A stretch of 64,000 nucleotides of DNA from Methylobacterium sp. SyP6R (GCF_019216885.1 NZ_JAAQRC020000001.1:5521501-5585500); one strand, 5' to 3'; shown: positions 26,436 to 39,041, counted from the stretch's first letter. Made by a program: numbers and translations. Notes: generated by a model from the sequence alone, not told the origin.

Positions 26436-26912
26436 TCAAAGCTTGAACATCGTATCGAGCGGCAGGTACGTCCGCACGATCGGCGACTTCAGCACGACGT
26501 AGCTGAAATACTGCTCGATGCCGACATCGAGGTCCAGCAATCGCTCCATCGTCGTCTGGTACTCGATCACGTCGACCGTCACGAACTTGAGCAGGTAATC
26601 GTAGCCACCGGAGATCAGGTGGCATTCCATGATCGACTCGATCTTCTCGATGGCCGCCAGGAACCGGGCGAAATCCGCCTGCCTGTGGTTCTTGAGCGTC
26701 ACTTCGGTGAAGACGGTCAGGGCCTGTCCCAGCTTCGACAGATTGATCTGGGCGGAGTAATTCGCGATGTACCCTTCCGTCTGGAGCTTCTTCACTCGCA
26801 TGAGGCAGGGGCTCGGCGACAGATTGACCCGCTCGGCGAGCTCGACGTTGGTAATACGGCCGTTCTTCTGTAATTCAGAAAGAATCTTGAGGTCGATCCT
26901 GTCGAGCTTCAT
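26436..26912 (-). CDS. Lrp/AsnC-family transcriptional regulator
   Basis: A 158-residue protein starting MKLDRIDLKILSELQKNGRI. The N-terminal winged helix-turn-helix (about 4-60) has TNVELAERVNLSPSPCLMRVKKL; the C-terminal RAM domain (about 70-145) contains ISGGYDYLLKFV, which binds amino acid effectors in this family. Length is typical. It faces the peptide ABC operon tail to tail across a palindromic repeat. It may control that operon or its own neighbours, but no operator was identified. Confidence 0.92.
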   Translation of the reverse strand: MKLDRIDLKILSELQKNGRITNVELAERVNLSPSPCLMRVKKLQTEGYIANYSAQINLSKLGQALTVFTEVTLKNHRQADFARFLAAIEKIESIMECHLISGGYDYLLKFVTVDVIEYQTTMERLLDLDVGIEQYFSYVVLKSPIVRTYLPLDTMFKL

Positions 26913-27108
26913 GGGCAGCTATCTGGTTCGTCATCCACGACGTCGAGTTTCGCCGCGTGGCGCGCGCCCCGCAATCGTGCGGTCACGGCGAATACCAGAA
27001 CATTCGCCTTCCGTCCTGTGCCGGGCGGCAGAAAATGCCATCGTGGGCTTTTATCCCGTTAGACGGCCTGGGGGCCCGGCCATCCCGGGGCGGGGCCCAT
27101 CCGAACCG

Positions 27109-27510
27109 TCAGGCCTTGGCCGGGCCGGCCTTGTCGAGATAGGCCCAGGCCTGTGCCTCCTCGGACAGCTCGAACGTCCGGGTCTCGACCGGCAGCACCG
27201 TTCCAGACAGGGTGATCATCGCCCGGGCGAAGGCCGGCGCGCCGACCACGACGTAGTTCCGGATATGGGCCACCGAGCGGGCCATCACCCCGGTGGCGTA
27301 GGCGTCGAACCGCGCACCGAGATCCGAGCCCTCGTAGTGCGACATGATCAGCAGCATGTCGATTGTGTCGTGCGTCCGCATGGCCTCGTCGACGAGGGCC
27401 GACATCCACTCGATGTCCGGCTTGGTGATCCGGTCCTTGATCTCGAAGGCCAGGAGATCGGGCCGCTTCGCGTCGCGCCGGATGATCGAACCGTCGGGTG
27501 CCGTGTTCAT
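27109..27510 (-). CDS. SpoIIAA-like (STAS-related) protein
   Basis: A 133-residue protein starting MNTAPDGSIIRRDAKRPDLL. Features match the SpoIIAA-like family (PF11964): an N-terminal strand pair, DRITKPDIEWM, the LLIMSHYEGSDLGARFDAYA segment and a C-terminal helix ending near AQAWAYL. Family members have a STAS-like fold and may bind lipids or act in regulation; function is unknown. The start at 27510 is the first good Met; upstream translation to 27936 lacks features. It stands alone between Lrp and ygiQ. Confidence 0.8.
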   Translation of the reverse strand: MNTAPDGSIIRRDAKRPDLLAFEIKDRITKPDIEWMSALVDEAMRTHDTIDMLLIMSHYEGSDLGARFDAYATGVMARSVAHIRNYVVVGAPAFARAMITLSGTVLPVETRTFELSEEAQAWAYLDKAGPAKA

Positions 27511-27769
27511 GAAACCGTCTCCACCGTCGCCGCCTGGACCACATGCTCGACCAACCGCGGATGACCGCTTTTGATCCGGCGCGGCGACGGTGGCGTGCGC
27601 GTGAGACCGGAATCCCGTCAGCTTGGCTGTACGTTCAGCTCCGGCGTCTCGATACTTGGGCAACCTGTGCTCGATACCCCGTGTTCTCCTTGCCCTGCGT
27701 CGTCGTTTGCCCTGCCTTGATCGCGCCGTTCGTTGATCTCGCGGTCCCGGCGGATTATGCATCGCCGCC

Positions 27770-29848
<2,079 letters not shown>

Positions 29849-29860
29849 CGGGGCGCGTCC

Positions 29861-29892
29861 GGTCAGGCAGCTTGTGGGCAAGCCGCCTGACC
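29861..29892 (+). terminator. Terminator-like hairpin after ygiQ
   Basis: A 14-bp stem, GGTCAGGCAGCTTG pairing with CAAGCCGCCTGACC at one mismatch, with a TGGG loop, 12 bases after the ygiQ stop. It lacks a clear T-tract. Confidence 0.55.
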
Positions 29893-29968
29893 GGCAGCGG
29901 CATCGCAACCGTATCCGCTTCGGCCGGGCGCATTCGGCGAGCGCCGCATTGCCGAGCGCGATCGCCGG

Positions 29969-30982
29969 TCAGAATTCCATGCCGAACTTGACCCTGACGT
30001 TATGCCGCTCGAACTGGTTCAGGCCGAGGGCGCGGCCGGCCAGGGTCGGATCGGCGTCGCGGCCCCAAACCTGTCCCGCATACGCGACGGTCAGCCAGAT
30101 CTTCTCGGTGAATCTGTGATGCAGGGCCGGTCCCAGGGTGAGCGCTTCGCTCTCCAGCCGGTTCAGGAAGGTTCCTTCGTAGCCGCGCAGGTAGCGTAGC
30201 TCCGGACCCAGATAGGTGCTCTCGCCGACTCGTCCCACGAGGGCGTTCGACCACAGGAACGTGGAGGAGCGATAGCCGGGACCGCCACCCCGCTGGCGCC
30301 CGGCGGCGGGCTCGAAGCTGATGTTGCTGCCGTACCAGAGCTTGTCCGGCACCACCTGGACATCGAGCTGGAGCAGGCTCTCGATGTCGAAAATGTCGGC
30401 GCCATTGCCTTCGACCGGCAGGATGCGCGTGAATCGCGGGCGCAGCTCCAGGGCGAGCCCGAGCGGCTGCTCCTTCGAACCTTTCAGGAACTGGTACTTC
30501 ACCTCCATGGAGACGCCGTCGAAGGTCCCATAGGATTTGTCGTCGAGATCGATGATGTTGCGTTGCCGCCGCAGCGTCCCAAAAGCGCTGAGCTCGATGC
30601 TCAGCTTGTCGATCGGGTCGAACTGGTAGGCGAACCGCGTGTCGAAGACCCGGTACGTCGATGGGCCTGGGCCGTCTCTACGCTTGCCGATGCGCGTGAC
30701 CGTATCGATCACCGCTTCCTGTTCGCCCTTTTCTCCGGCATCGGCTCCTTCCGTGAAGCCGAACAGATGCTCGGTATCGACGTCCTTCTGGTCGTTGCTC
30801 TTGTCGGACTTCTTCGCCTGATCGGACTTCTTTGCTTTGTCCTGGCCGGCATCGCGCACGCCATCCTGGTCTGTCATAGGTTGGCCACTTGGCTCAGCCT
30901 GAACGGGTACCAGAGCAGAGAGAACAAGCAGGACGGTCGCCGCGGCCGACAGGCGTCCGATCGGCGTGGTGCTTCCGGTCAT
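29969..30982 (-). CDS. Outer-membrane beta-barrel protein, unknown
   Basis: A 337-residue secreted protein. A signal peptide (about 1-29, cleavage after VQA) is followed by a Lys/Asp/Ser-rich charged stretch (about 45-70, with KAKKSDQAKKSDKSNDQKD), then a region of alternating strands from about 100 with barrel-like turns and aromatic girdles. It ends VRVKFGMEF, a C-terminal Phe typical of outer-membrane barrels. I do not recognise a specific family. It is monocistronic, with ygiQ convergent and the histidine kinase divergent. A transport or structural role is possible. Confidence 0.7.
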   Translation of the reverse strand: MTGSTTPIGRLSAAATVLLVLSALVPVQAEPSGQPMTDQDGVRDAGQDKAKKSDQAKKSDKSNDQKDVDTEHLFGFTEGADAGEKGEQEAVIDTVTRIGKRRDGPGPSTYRVFDTRFAYQFDPIDKLSIELSAFGTLRRQRNIIDLDDKSYGTFDGVSMEVKYQFLKGSKEQPLGLALELRPRFTRILPVEGNGADIFDIESLLQLDVQVVPDKLWYGSNISFEPAAGRQRGGGPGYRSSTFLWSNALVGRVGESTYLGPELRYLRGYEGTFLNRLESEALTLGPALHHRFTEKIWLTVAYAGQVWGRDADPTLAGRALGLNQFERHNVRVKFGMEF

Positions 30983-31294
30983 AATCGCGCGACGGCCTTA
31001 GGCATGCAGTGGTCCAGTATCCCTGCTTAGAGACGATGCCGGCCGACCTGACTGCTGCAAACATGCAACAATCACAACAACTTCACGCTGCGGGGGATTG
31101 AACGGCGACGTGCATCACGGGGAACCGCACGGTCCCGGCGCCGATGATGCCCACCGCACTCGTTTCGACCCTATCCCGACCGTTGCCGGTCGCGCCGCTC
31201 GGGCCCGATCCCCAGCCTCTCGACTCCGAGCCCTTGACGCGAGCCGCGCGGGTCTCACGTTCGAGAGACCCGCGATCGAACCCGTTCCCACCGC
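30983..31294. other. Divergent promoter region, no gene seen
   Basis: About 310 bp between the divergent outer-membrane protein gene and the histidine kinase gene. It includes a less GC-rich patch (CATGCAACAATCACAACAAC, near 31060) likely to hold promoters. No operator could be assigned. Confidence 0.5.
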
Positions 31295-34200
31295 ATGCCC
31301 GACACCGCCGCCCCCGACCCCCCGTCCTTCCTCGCCGGAGGTGGGCGGATGGGCGCGATGATGCGGACCCATGACTGGTCGGGCTCGCCCCTCGGGCGGC
31401 CGGAGACATGGCCGCCGTGCCTGGGCGGGACGCTGAGCCTGATGCTCGGCTCGCGCTTCCCGATGTTCGTGGCGTTCGGGCCCGAACTCCGCTTCCTCTA
31501 CAACGACGCCTATGCGGAGATCCTCGGCGACAAGCATCCGGCGGCGCTCGGCCGGCGCTTCCGCGATATCTGGTCGGAGATCTGGCCGGACATCGCGCCG
31601 CTGATCGACCGGGCGCTCGCCGGCGAGCCGACCTGGTCGGAGGACCTGCCGCTCGTGATGAACCGGCACGGCTACGACGAGCCGACCTGGTTCACCTTCT
31701 CCTATTCGCCCCTGCGGGACGAGGCGGGCCGGGTCGCCGGCATGTTCTGCGCCTGCACCGAGACGACCGGGCGGGTCGTCGCCGAGCGGGACCTGCGCGA
31801 GGCGGAGGCGCGCCTGCGGGCGCTGACCGACCACCTGCCGGGCGGCTACGTGTTCCAGATCGCCACGCCCCGGGACGGGACCGGCCGACGCTTCCTCGCC
31901 GTCTCGCAGGGCTTCGAGCGCATGACCGGGGTTCCGGCCGAGGCCGTGCTCGCCGATCCCGCGGCCGCCTACGACCTGATCCTGCCCGAGCACCGGGCGC
32001 GCATCGCCGAGGCGGAGGAAGAGGCGATCCGGACGCTGGCGCCTTTCGACGTCGAGGCGCCGATGCGCCGCCCCGACGGCCGCCTCGTGCGGACCCGCAT
32101 CATCTCGGCGCCGCGCCTCGCCGACGATCAGGTGATCTGGGACGGGCTCCATCTCGACGACACGGCGCGCCGGCAGGCCGAGGACCGCCAGCGCGAGAGC
32201 GAGGCCCGGCTGCGTCTCGCCACCGAGGCCGCCGAGATCGGGCTGTGGGACGTCGACGTCGTCGCCGACACCCTGTACTGGCCGGCGCGCGTGAAGGCGA
32301 TGTTCGGCATCTCGCCCGAGGTGCCGGTCTCGATGGCGGATTATTACGCCGGCCTCCACCCGGACGACCGCGAGGCCACCCTCGCCGCCTATGCCGCCGC
32401 GGCGGATCCGGCCCGCCGCGCCGTCTACGACGTGGAATACCGCACGATCGGGAAGGAGGACGGGCAGGTCCGCTGGGTCGCCGCCAAGGGCCGCGGCCTG
32501 TTCGCGGATGGGGTCTGCATCCGGGTGGTCGGCACCGCCATCGACGTCACCGCCCGCAAGCAGGCCGAGGCGGCTTTCCGCGACAGCGAGGAGCAGTTCC
32601 GCGTGCTCTCGCAGGTGCTGCCCAACCTCGTCTGGGCCACCGACACGCAGGGAGGCGCCGTCTGGTTCAACGCGCGGACCTACGCCTATACGGGCGTCCC
32701 GCCCGGCGCGCTCGACGCCGAGGGCTGGTGCGCGATCATCCATCCCGACGACCGGGAGCGCGTGACCGCCGAATGGCGCGCCGCCGTCGAGGAGCATGCC
32801 GACTACCAGTGCGAATACCGCCTGCGGCGCGCCGACGGGGCCTATCGCTGGTTCCTGGCCCGGGCGCGGCCGGTCCTGACGGACCGGGGCGCGATCACCC
32901 GCTGGGTCGGCACCAGCACCGACATCGACGACCAGACGCGGATGATGGCCGAGCTGGTGCGGTTCAACGAGACCCTGGAGCAGCGGGTCGCGGAGCGCAC
33001 CGCCGAGCACGACCGGGTCTGGCGCAACTCCCGCGACCTCCTGGTGGTGATCGGGGCCGACGGGATCTTCCGCTCGGTCAACCCGGCCTGGGAGGCGATC
33101 CTCGGGCACCGGCCCGCCGAGGTGGTGGGGCGCAGCGTCCTCGATTTCCTGTTGCCCGAGGATGCCGAGGCGACGACGGCCGCCCTCGAAGCCGCGGCCG
33201 CCGCCCGCCACCTCACCAGTTTCGAGAACCGCTACCTCCACCGGGACGGCACCCCGCGCTGGCTCTCCTGGCACACCTCGGTCGAGGGCGGCCTCGTCTT
33301 CGCCAGCGGCCGCGACGTCACCGCCGAGAAGGCCCAGGCCGCGGCGCTGGCCCAGGCCGAGGAGGCCCTGCGCCAGTCGCAGAAGCTCGAGGCGGTGGGT
33401 CAGCTGACCGGGGGCGTCGCCCACGATTTCAACAACCTGCTCACCATCATCCGCTCCTCGGTCGATTTCCTGCGCCGGCCGGACCTGCCCGAGGCGCGGC
33501 GCAGCCGCTACCTCACGGCGGTCTCCGAGACGGTCGACCGGGCCGCCAAGCTGACCTCGCAACTCCTCGCCTTCGCCCGCCGCCAGGCCCTGAAGCCCGA
33601 GACACTCGATGTCGGCGCGCGCCTGCGCATCGTCGCCGAGCTGATCGATACCGTGACCGGCGCCCGGATCACCGTCGCGACCGAGGTCCCGGACCATCCC
33701 TGCCTCGTGCGGGTCGATGCGAGCCAGTTCGAGACCGCGCTCGTCAACATGGCGGTGAATGCCCGCGACGCGATGGAGGGCGCGGGCACGCTGACGTTGC
33801 GCCTCGCCTGCGGCGTCGACCTGCCGCCGATCCGGGGGCATGCCGGGGCGGCGGGTCCGTTCGCGGCGGTCTCGCTGCACGATACCGGCACCGGCATCCC
33901 GCCCGACTTGCTGGCGCGGGTGTTCGAGCCGTTCTTCACCACCAAGGAGGTCGGGCGGGGCACGGGCCTCGGCCTCTCCCAGGTCTTCGGCTTCGCCAAG
34001 CAATCGGGCGGCGACGTTGCGGTCGAGAGCGTGCCGGGAGGGGGCACGACCTTCACCCTCTACCTGCCGGAGGTCGAGGCCGAGTTCGCAGCAGGGGAGG
34101 CGGTGCGGGGCGATTCCGGCCAGGTCGATCCCGGCGGCGTCGGCCAGCGGGTGCTGGTGGTCGAGGACAATCTCGAGGTCGGGCGCTTCGCGACCCAGAT

Positions 34201-34525
34201 CCTGGAAGACCTCGGCTATGCCACGACCTGGGCGGTCAACGCCGAGGACGCGATCGAGAAGCTCGGGCCCGACGGCGCCGGCTTCGACGTGGTGTTCTCC
34301 GACGTGGTCATGCCGGGTATGGGTGGGATCGAGCTTGCCCGGCTCCTCGCCCGGCGGTTGCCTCACCTGCCGATCGTGCTCGCCTCCGGTTACAGCCACG
34401 TGCTCGCCGAGGAGAGCGCGGCCGGATTCGAGCTCCTGCACAAGCCCTATTCGGCCGAGCAGGTCTCGCGCATCCTGCGCAAGGTCATGCGGCACAACCC
34501 GCAGCGGCAGAAGGCGGAGCTCTGA
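31295..34525 (+). CDS. Multi-PAS hybrid sensor histidine kinase with C-terminal receiver
   Basis: A 1076-residue soluble protein without membrane segments. Order: about five PAS-type sensor domains (roughly 35-155, 165-290, 300-415, 425-555 and 575-685), a HisKA domain with the phosphorylated histidine in GGVAHDFNNLL (about residue 711), an ATPase domain (about 810-930) with GTGIPPDLLARVFEPFFTTK and GTGLGLSQVFGF, and a receiver (about 950-1070) with the acceptor Asp in VVFSDVVMPGMGG (about 1002) and KPYS. Hybrid kinases of this form sense cytosolic signals such as light, redox or small ligands. No cysteine/LOV motif is seen. No regulator gene is adjacent. Confidence 0.93.
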   Translation: MPDTAAPDPPSFLAGGGRMGAMMRTHDWSGSPLGRPETWPPCLGGTLSLMLGSRFPMFVAFGPELRFLYNDAYAEILGDKHPAALGRRFRDIWSEIWPDIAPLIDRALAGEPTWSEDLPLVMNRHGYDEPTWFTFSYSPLRDEAGRVAGMFCACTETTGRVVAERDLREAEARLRALTDHLPGGYVFQIATPRDGTGRRFLAVSQGFERMTGVPAEAVLADPAAAYDLILPEHRARIAEAEEEAIRTLAPFDVEAPMRRPDGRLVRTRIISAPRLADDQVIWDGLHLDDTARRQAEDRQRESEARLRLATEAAEIGLWDVDVVADTLYWPARVKAMFGISPEVPVSMADYYAGLHPDDREATLAAYAAAADPARRAVYDVEYRTIGKEDGQVRWVAAKGRGLFADGVCIRVVGTAIDVTARKQAEAAFRDSEEQFRVLSQVLPNLVWATDTQGGAVWFNARTYAYTGVPPGALDAEGWCAIIHPDDRERVTAEWRAAVEEHADYQCEYRLRRADGAYRWFLARARPVLTDRGAITRWVGTSTDIDDQTRMMAELVRFNETLEQRVAERTAEHDRVWRNSRDLLVVIGADGIFRSVNPAWEAILGHRPAEVVGRSVLDFLLPEDAEATTAALEAAAAARHLTSFENRYLHRDGTPRWLSWHTSVEGGLVFASGRDVTAEKAQAAALAQAEEALRQSQKLEAVGQLTGGVAHDFNNLLTIIRSSVDFLRRPDLPEARRSRYLTAVSETVDRAAKLTSQLLAFARRQALKPETLDVGARLRIVAELIDTVTGARITVATEVPDHPCLVRVDASQFETALVNMAVNARDAMEGAGTLTLRLACGVDLPPIRGHAGAAGPFAAVSLHDTGTGIPPDLLARVFEPFFTTKEVGRGTGLGLSQVFGFAKQSGGDVAVESVPGGGTTFTLYLPEVEAEFAAGEAVRGDSGQVDPGGVGQRVLVVEDNLEVGRFATQILEDLGYATTWAVNAEDAIEKLGPDGAGFDVVFSDVVMPGMGGIELARLLARRLPHLPIVLASGYSHVLAEESAAGFELLHKPYSAEQVSRILRKVMRHNPQRQKAEL

Positions 34526-34888
34526 TCGCGGTCGCAGGCCGGGGCCTGACTGCAAGTAAAAATTTTTATCTCATCTTCCAGTGCCAGGGAGATGCAGCGG
34601 ATCGGCGCTGCCGCGATCGAGGAATGGGCCGTCTCCTTCCGCCCTCGGCAGGGGGAGAATCGTTTTCGCGCGCCCGCGAGATTGCTTGCGGGCGGGATTG
34701 ACCTTGCGCCGTCCGGGCCGGAAACGGGCGGCGGATGCCCGCGCGAGCGGTCGCCACCGCGCCGAAACGACCGCTCCTCCCGCCGGATCCGGCCACCCCT
34801 GCGGATCGCGGCCCGAAACCTGCTTGAGGCCGGGACGCCGAGGCGACGGCAGGCGCTCGCACCGCCGGGTTCGCAACGAGGACCGCGC
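34526..34888. other. Gene-free stretch before the taurine operon
   Basis: About 360 bp with no convincing gene. The short AT patch GTAAAAATTTTTATCTCATC near 34555 is the only promoter-like part. It precedes the tauA-like start at 34889. Confidence 0.5.
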
Positions 34889-35905
34889 ATGATCACCCGT
34901 AAGTCCCTGCTCTCCGCTCTCGCCGCCATCGCCCTCGGCTCGCTCGCCGGGCTCGGGACCGGCCCCGCGCGGGCGGCGGACAAGAGCCTCACCTTCGCCT
35001 ACCAGGACATGACGACGCCGATCCGCGTGCTGATGGAGAGCGGCGAGCTGGAGAAGCAAACCGGCACCAGGGTGAAGTGGGTCAAGTTCGCCACCGGAGC
35101 CGACGTCGTCCGCGCCATGGCGTCGGGCAGCGTCGATGTCGGTGAGTCGGGCTCCGCGGCGATCGCCGCGGCGGCCTCCCAGGGGCTGCCGATCAAGCTG
35201 TTCTGGATCCTCGACGACATCGGCAATGCCGAGCAGCTCGTCGCGCGCAAGGGCACCGGAATCGCGTCGATCAAGGATCTGAAAGGCAAGACGATCGGCG
35301 TGCCCTTCGTCTCCACCGCCCATTACCAGCTGATGTACGCCCTCAAGGAGGCGGGGTTGGGCCCGAAGGACGTCCGGATCCTCAACATGCGCCCGCCGGA
35401 GATCGCCGCCGCCTGGGAGCGCGGCGACATCGACGCCACCTTCGTCTGGGCGCCGGTGCTGACGAACGTGAAGAAGACCGGCACGGTCCTGGCCTCGGCC
35501 GGCGACTTCGCCGCCAAGGGCAAGGCGACCTTCGACGGCATCGTGGCGACCGACGCCGCCCTCAAGGCCCACCGCGATGTCCTGGTCACCTTCGTGCGGC
35601 TGCTCGCCGCCGCCGATGCCGATTACGCGAAGTCGGGCAGCAGCTGGACGACGACCTCGCCGCAGGTCGCGGCGATCGCCAAATGGACCGGCGCCGCGCC
35701 TGCCGACGTGCCGGATTCGCTCGGGGCCTACCGCTTCCCGACGCTGCCTGAGCAGGCCTCGCCCCGCTGGCTCGGCGGCGGCGCGGCCGACGCGCTCAAA
35801 TCGACGGCGGAATTCCTCAAGGAGCAGGGGCGGGTGCCCGAACTCGCGCCGAATTACGGCGCCTTCGTCACCGCCGACTTCGCCGACGCCGCCCTCAAGC
35901 CCTGA
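34889..35905 (+). CDS. tauA: Taurine/sulfonate ABC transporter substrate-binding protein
   Basis: A 338-residue periplasmic protein with a signal peptide ([10 protein letters not shown] onward, cleavage near ARAAD). It has the SsuA/TauA/ThiY fold: [68 protein letters not shown] and [13 protein letters not shown], features of TauA rather than of SsuA. The start at 34889 opens the signal peptide. It is followed closely by tauB, tauC and a taurine-pyruvate aminotransferase gene, which makes taurine the likely ligand. Confidence 0.88.
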   Translation: MITRKSLLSALAAIALGSLAGLGTGPARAADKSLTFAYQDMTTPIRVLMESGELEKQTGTRVKWVKFATGADVVRAMASGSVDVGESGSAAIAAAASQGLPIKLFWILDDIGNAEQLVARKGTGIASIKDLKGKTIGVPFVSTAHYQLMYALKEAGLGPKDVRILNMRPPEIAAAWERGDIDATFVWAPVLTNVKKTGTVLASAGDFAAKGKATFDGIVATDAALKAHRDVLVTFVRLLAAADADYAKSGSSWTTTSPQVAAIAKWTGAAPADVPDSLGAYRFPTLPEQASPRWLGGGAADALKSTAEFLKEQGRVPELAPNYGAFVTADFADAALKP

Positions 35906-35936
35906 TCGGCAACCCCTGCCGCAAGGAGATCGGCCG

Positions 35937-36740
35937 ATGCTGGAGATCCGGAAGCTCAGCGTCCATTACGGCGAGGGCGAGAGCGCGACGCTCGCCCTGT
36001 CCTGGGTCGACCTGACGATCGAGCCGGGGGAGTTCGTGGTGGCGCTCGGCGCCTCGGGCTGCGGGAAGACGACCCTGCTCAACTGCATCGCCGGCTTCCT
36101 GCCGCCGACGGAGGGGCAGATCCTGCTCGACGGGCGCCCGGTCACCGGACCCGGGGCCGATCGCGGCGTGGTGTTCCAGCGCCACGCCCTGATGCCCTGG
36201 CTCGACGTGCTCGACAACGTCGCCTTCGGCCTCAAGATGCAGGGGGTCCCGAGGCCCGAGCGCGAGGCGCGGGCCCGCGCCATGCTCGATCTCGTCGGCC
36301 TGAGCGATGTCGGGACGAAGCGGATCTACGAACTCTCCGGCGGCATGCAGCAGCGCGTCGGCATCGCCCGGGCGCTCACCGCCGATCCGCGCATGCTCTT
36401 GATGGACGAGCCGCTCGGCGCCCTCGACGCCTTCACCCGCGAGCAGGTCCAGGAGCTGATCCTGACCGTCTGGGCGCGCACGCAGAAGATGGCGTTCTTC
36501 ATCACCCACGAGGTCGAGGAGGCGATCTTCCTGGCGACCAAGCTCGTCATCATGACCCCCCGGCCGGGACGCATCGCCGAGATCGTGCCGCTCGATTTCT
36601 GCCGGCGCTTCCTCGGCGGCGAGACCTCGCGGGCGGTGAAGTCCAGCCCCGACTTCATCGCCATGCGCGAGCGCGTGCTGCGCTTCATCCACGACCATGG
36701 CGGGGCGAGACCCGAATCCGAGCGAGGAGCCGCCGCATGA
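35937..36740 (+). CDS. tauB: Taurine ABC transporter ATP-binding protein
   Basis: A 267-residue ABC ATPase of the nitrate/sulfonate/taurine class. Walker [11 protein letters not shown]-loop in [16 protein letters not shown], signature LSGGMQQR, Walker [13 protein letters not shown] and H-loop [10 protein letters not shown] are intact. AAGGAG lies 9 bases before the ATG. The stop overlaps the tauC start (ATGA). Confidence 0.92.
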   Translation: MLEIRKLSVHYGEGESATLALSWVDLTIEPGEFVVALGASGCGKTTLLNCIAGFLPPTEGQILLDGRPVTGPGADRGVVFQRHALMPWLDVLDNVAFGLKMQGVPRPEREARARAMLDLVGLSDVGTKRIYELSGGMQQRVGIARALTADPRMLLMDEPLGALDAFTREQVQELILTVWARTQKMAFFITHEVEEAIFLATKLVIMTPRPGRIAEIVPLDFCRRFLGGETSRAVKSSPDFIAMRERVLRFIHDHGGARPESERGAAA

Positions 36741-37618
36741 GACCCCTCACGTCTCCCCCTGCCGCGTCCGGCGAGGCCGTCGCCGACGCGCCCGACGCGG
36801 CCGCGCGCGCCCTGTCCTCGTTCCGCCGGCGCCGTGCGGCGATGCGGGGCGCCGCGCCGACCGCCCTGCTGATCAGCCTCGCGACCGTCACGGTCGCCTT
36901 CGTCGCCTGGCTCGCGGCGACGCAACTCGGCCTCGTCAAGCCGTTGTTCCTGCCCCGGCCGGCGAGCGTGCTGTCCGCCTTCTCGGATGCGCTGGACGGG
37001 CGGATCGACGGGGCGCCGCTCATCGAGCACGTGATGACCAGCCTGATGCGGGTGGTCGGCGCCTTCGTACTCGCGGCGCTGATCGGGATCCCGGTCGGCC
37101 TCGCCACCGGCCTGAACCCGAGCATACGGGCGATCCTCGACCCGTTCATCGAATTCTACCGGCCGCTGCCGCCGCTCGCCTACCTGCCGCTCGTCATCAT
37201 CTGGTTCGGCATCGGCGAAACCTCGAAGATCCTGCTGATCTTCCTCGCCTGCTTCGCCCCCGTCGCGCTCGCGGCCCGGGCCGGCGTCTCGGCGGCGAGC
37301 CTCGACCAGGTCAATGCCGCTCGCGCGCTCGGCGCCAGCCGGGCGCAGGTGGTGCGCCACGTCGTCCTGCCGGCGGCGCTCCCCGACATCCTGGTGGGCC
37401 TGCGCATCGGCATGGGCGTCGGCTGGACCACGCTGGTGGCGGCCGAGATGGTCGCGGCCTCGACCGGCATCGGCCAGATGGTGCTCAACGCCTCGAATTT
37501 CCTGCGCACCGACATCGTGGTGATGGGCATCCTGGTCATCGGCACGCTCGCGGCAGCGTTCGAGTTCGGCATGCGCCGGCTGGAACGGCGCCTCACCCCG
37601 TGGAAGGGTAAGGTGTGA
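36737..37618 (+). CDS. tauC: Taurine ABC transporter permease
   Basis: A 293-residue permease of the TauC/SsuC class with about six helices. The ATPase-contact loop reads [27 protein letters not shown], and the helix [26 protein letters not shown] is typical. Coupled to tauB by a 4-bp overlap. The N-terminal 35 residues are Ala/Pro-rich and disordered. Confidence 0.92.
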   Translation: MRPLTSPPAASGEAVADAPDAAARALSSFRRRRAAMRGAAPTALLISLATVTVAFVAWLAATQLGLVKPLFLPRPASVLSAFSDALDGRIDGAPLIEHVMTSLMRVVGAFVLAALIGIPVGLATGLNPSIRAILDPFIEFYRPLPPLAYLPLVIIWFGIGETSKILLIFLACFAPVALAARAGVSAASLDQVNAARALGASRAQVVRHVVLPAALPDILVGLRIGMGVGWTTLVAAEMVAASTGIGQMVLNASNFLRTDIVVMGILVIGTLAAAFEFGMRRLERRLTPWKGKV

Positions 37619-37658
37619 CGCTTCCGGCCGATTCGCCCCCTCGTTCGAGAGACGCCCG

Positions 37659-39041
37659 ATGAACGACATGTCCCGCACCAACGACCTGCGCCACGTCATC
37701 GAGGCGGACCGGGCCCATGTCTGGCACCACCTGTCGCAGCACAAGCTCTACGAGACCGTCGACCCTCGGGTGATGGTCGAGGGCAGGGGGATGCGCGTCT
37801 GGGACGCGACCGGGCGCGAATATCTCGACGCGGTCTCCGGCGGCGTCTGGACCGTCAATGTCGGCTACGGCCGCACCAGCATCGCTGACGCGGTGCGCGA
37901 CCAATTGGTCAAGCTCAACTACTTCGCGGGCTCGGCCGGCTCGGTCCCGGCCGCCCTGTTCTCCGAGCGGCTGATCGAAAAAATGCCCGGGATGAGCCGG
38001 GTCTATTATTCGAACTCGGGGTCCGAGGCGAACGAGAAGGTGTTCAAGATGGTGCGCCAGATCTCGCACCGGCACCATGGCGGGCGGAAATCCAAGATCC
38101 TGTTCCGCGAGCGCGACTATCACGGCACCACGATCGGCGCGCTCGCGGCCGCCGGCCAGGACCAGCGCCGCGACCAGTACGGGCCGTTCCCGGACGGCTT
38201 CGTGCCGGTGCCGCATTGCCTCGAATACCGTAGCCAGTGGGGCGCGGTGGAGAATTACGGCGAGAGGGCCGCCGACGCGATCGAGGCGGTGATCCTGCGC
38301 GAAGGGCCCGACAGCGTCGGGGCGATCTGCCTCGAACCGGTCACCGCCGGCGGCGGCGTCATCACGCCGCCGAAGGGCTACTGGGAGAAGGTGCAGGACA
38401 TCTGCCGCCGGCACGAGGTCCTGATCCACATCGACGAGGTGGTCTGCGGCATGGGCCGCACCGGCGCCTGGTTCGGCTACCAGCATTACGGCGTGAAGCC
38501 GGATTTCGTCACGATGGCGAAGGGCGTGGCCTCGGGCTACGCGGCGATCGCCTGCACGACGACGACCGAGGCGGTGTTCTCGCTGTTCAAGGACGACGCC
38601 TCGGATCCGATGTCGTACTTTCGCGACATCTCGACCTTCGGCGGCTGCACCGCCGGCCCGGCGGCGGCTCTGGAGAACATGCGGATCATCGAGGACGAGG
38701 GCCTGATCGAGAACACGCTGGCGATGGGCGAGCGGCTGATGGCCGGCCTGCATGGCCTGGCCGAGCGCCACGCCGTCATCGGCGACGTGCGCGGCAAGGG
38801 CCTCTTCTGCGGCGCCGAACTCGTCGCCGACCGCACGACCCGGGAGCCGGCGGAGGAGAAGCGCGTCCAGGCCGTGGTGGCCGATTGCATGGCCAACGGC
38901 GTGATCATCGGCGCCACCAACCGCTCGCTCGCCGGGCTCAACAACACGCTCTGCCTCAGTCCGGCCCTGATCGCGACCCCGGCCGACATCGACCGGATCG
39001 TCGAGGCGATCGACGGGGCGCTCGGCCGGGTCTTCGGCTGA
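37659..39041 (+). CDS. tpa: Taurine-pyruvate aminotransferase (class III)
   Basis: A 460-residue PLP enzyme of class III. Typical segments are LDAVSGGVWTVNVGYG, YYSNSGSEANEKVFKMVRQ, YHGTTIGALAAAGQ, the PLP aspartate in IHIDEVVCGMGRTG and the Schiff-base lysine in TMAKGVASGY (about residue 290). It is placed 40 bp behind tauC. Tpa transfers the taurine amino group to pyruvate, giving sulfoacetaldehyde and alanine, the first step of taurine breakdown. No sulfoacetaldehyde acetyltransferase (xsc) or alanine dehydrogenase follows in the window, so the rest of the pathway lies elsewhere. Assignment is supported by the context; related omega-transaminases are hard to tell apart. Confidence 0.85.
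   Translation: MNDMSRTNDLRHVIEADRAHVWHHLSQHKLYETVDPRVMVEGRGMRVWDATGREYLDAVSGGVWTVNVGYGRTSIADAVRDQLVKLNYFAGSAGSVPAALFSERLIEKMPGMSRVYYSNSGSEANEKVFKMVRQISHRHHGGRKSKILFRERDYHGTTIGALAAAGQDQRRDQYGPFPDGFVPVPHCLEYRSQWGAVENYGERAADAIEAVILREGPDSVGAICLEPVTAGGGVITPPKGYWEKVQDICRRHEVLIHIDEVVCGMGRTGAWFGYQHYGVKPDFVTMAKGVASGYAAIACTTTTEAVFSLFKDDASDPMSYFRDISTFGGCTAGPAAALENMRIIEDEGLIENTLAMGERLMAGLHGLAERHAVIGDVRGKGLFCGAELVADRTTREPAEEKRVQAVVADCMANGVIIGATNRSLAGLNNTLCLSPALIATPADIDRIVEAIDGALGRVFG

Noticed and set aside
31115..34555. A 1146-codon minus-strand frame
   Set aside because: It is the antisense shadow of the hybrid histidine kinase gene; composition is Arg/Asp/Gly/Pro-biased with no domain.
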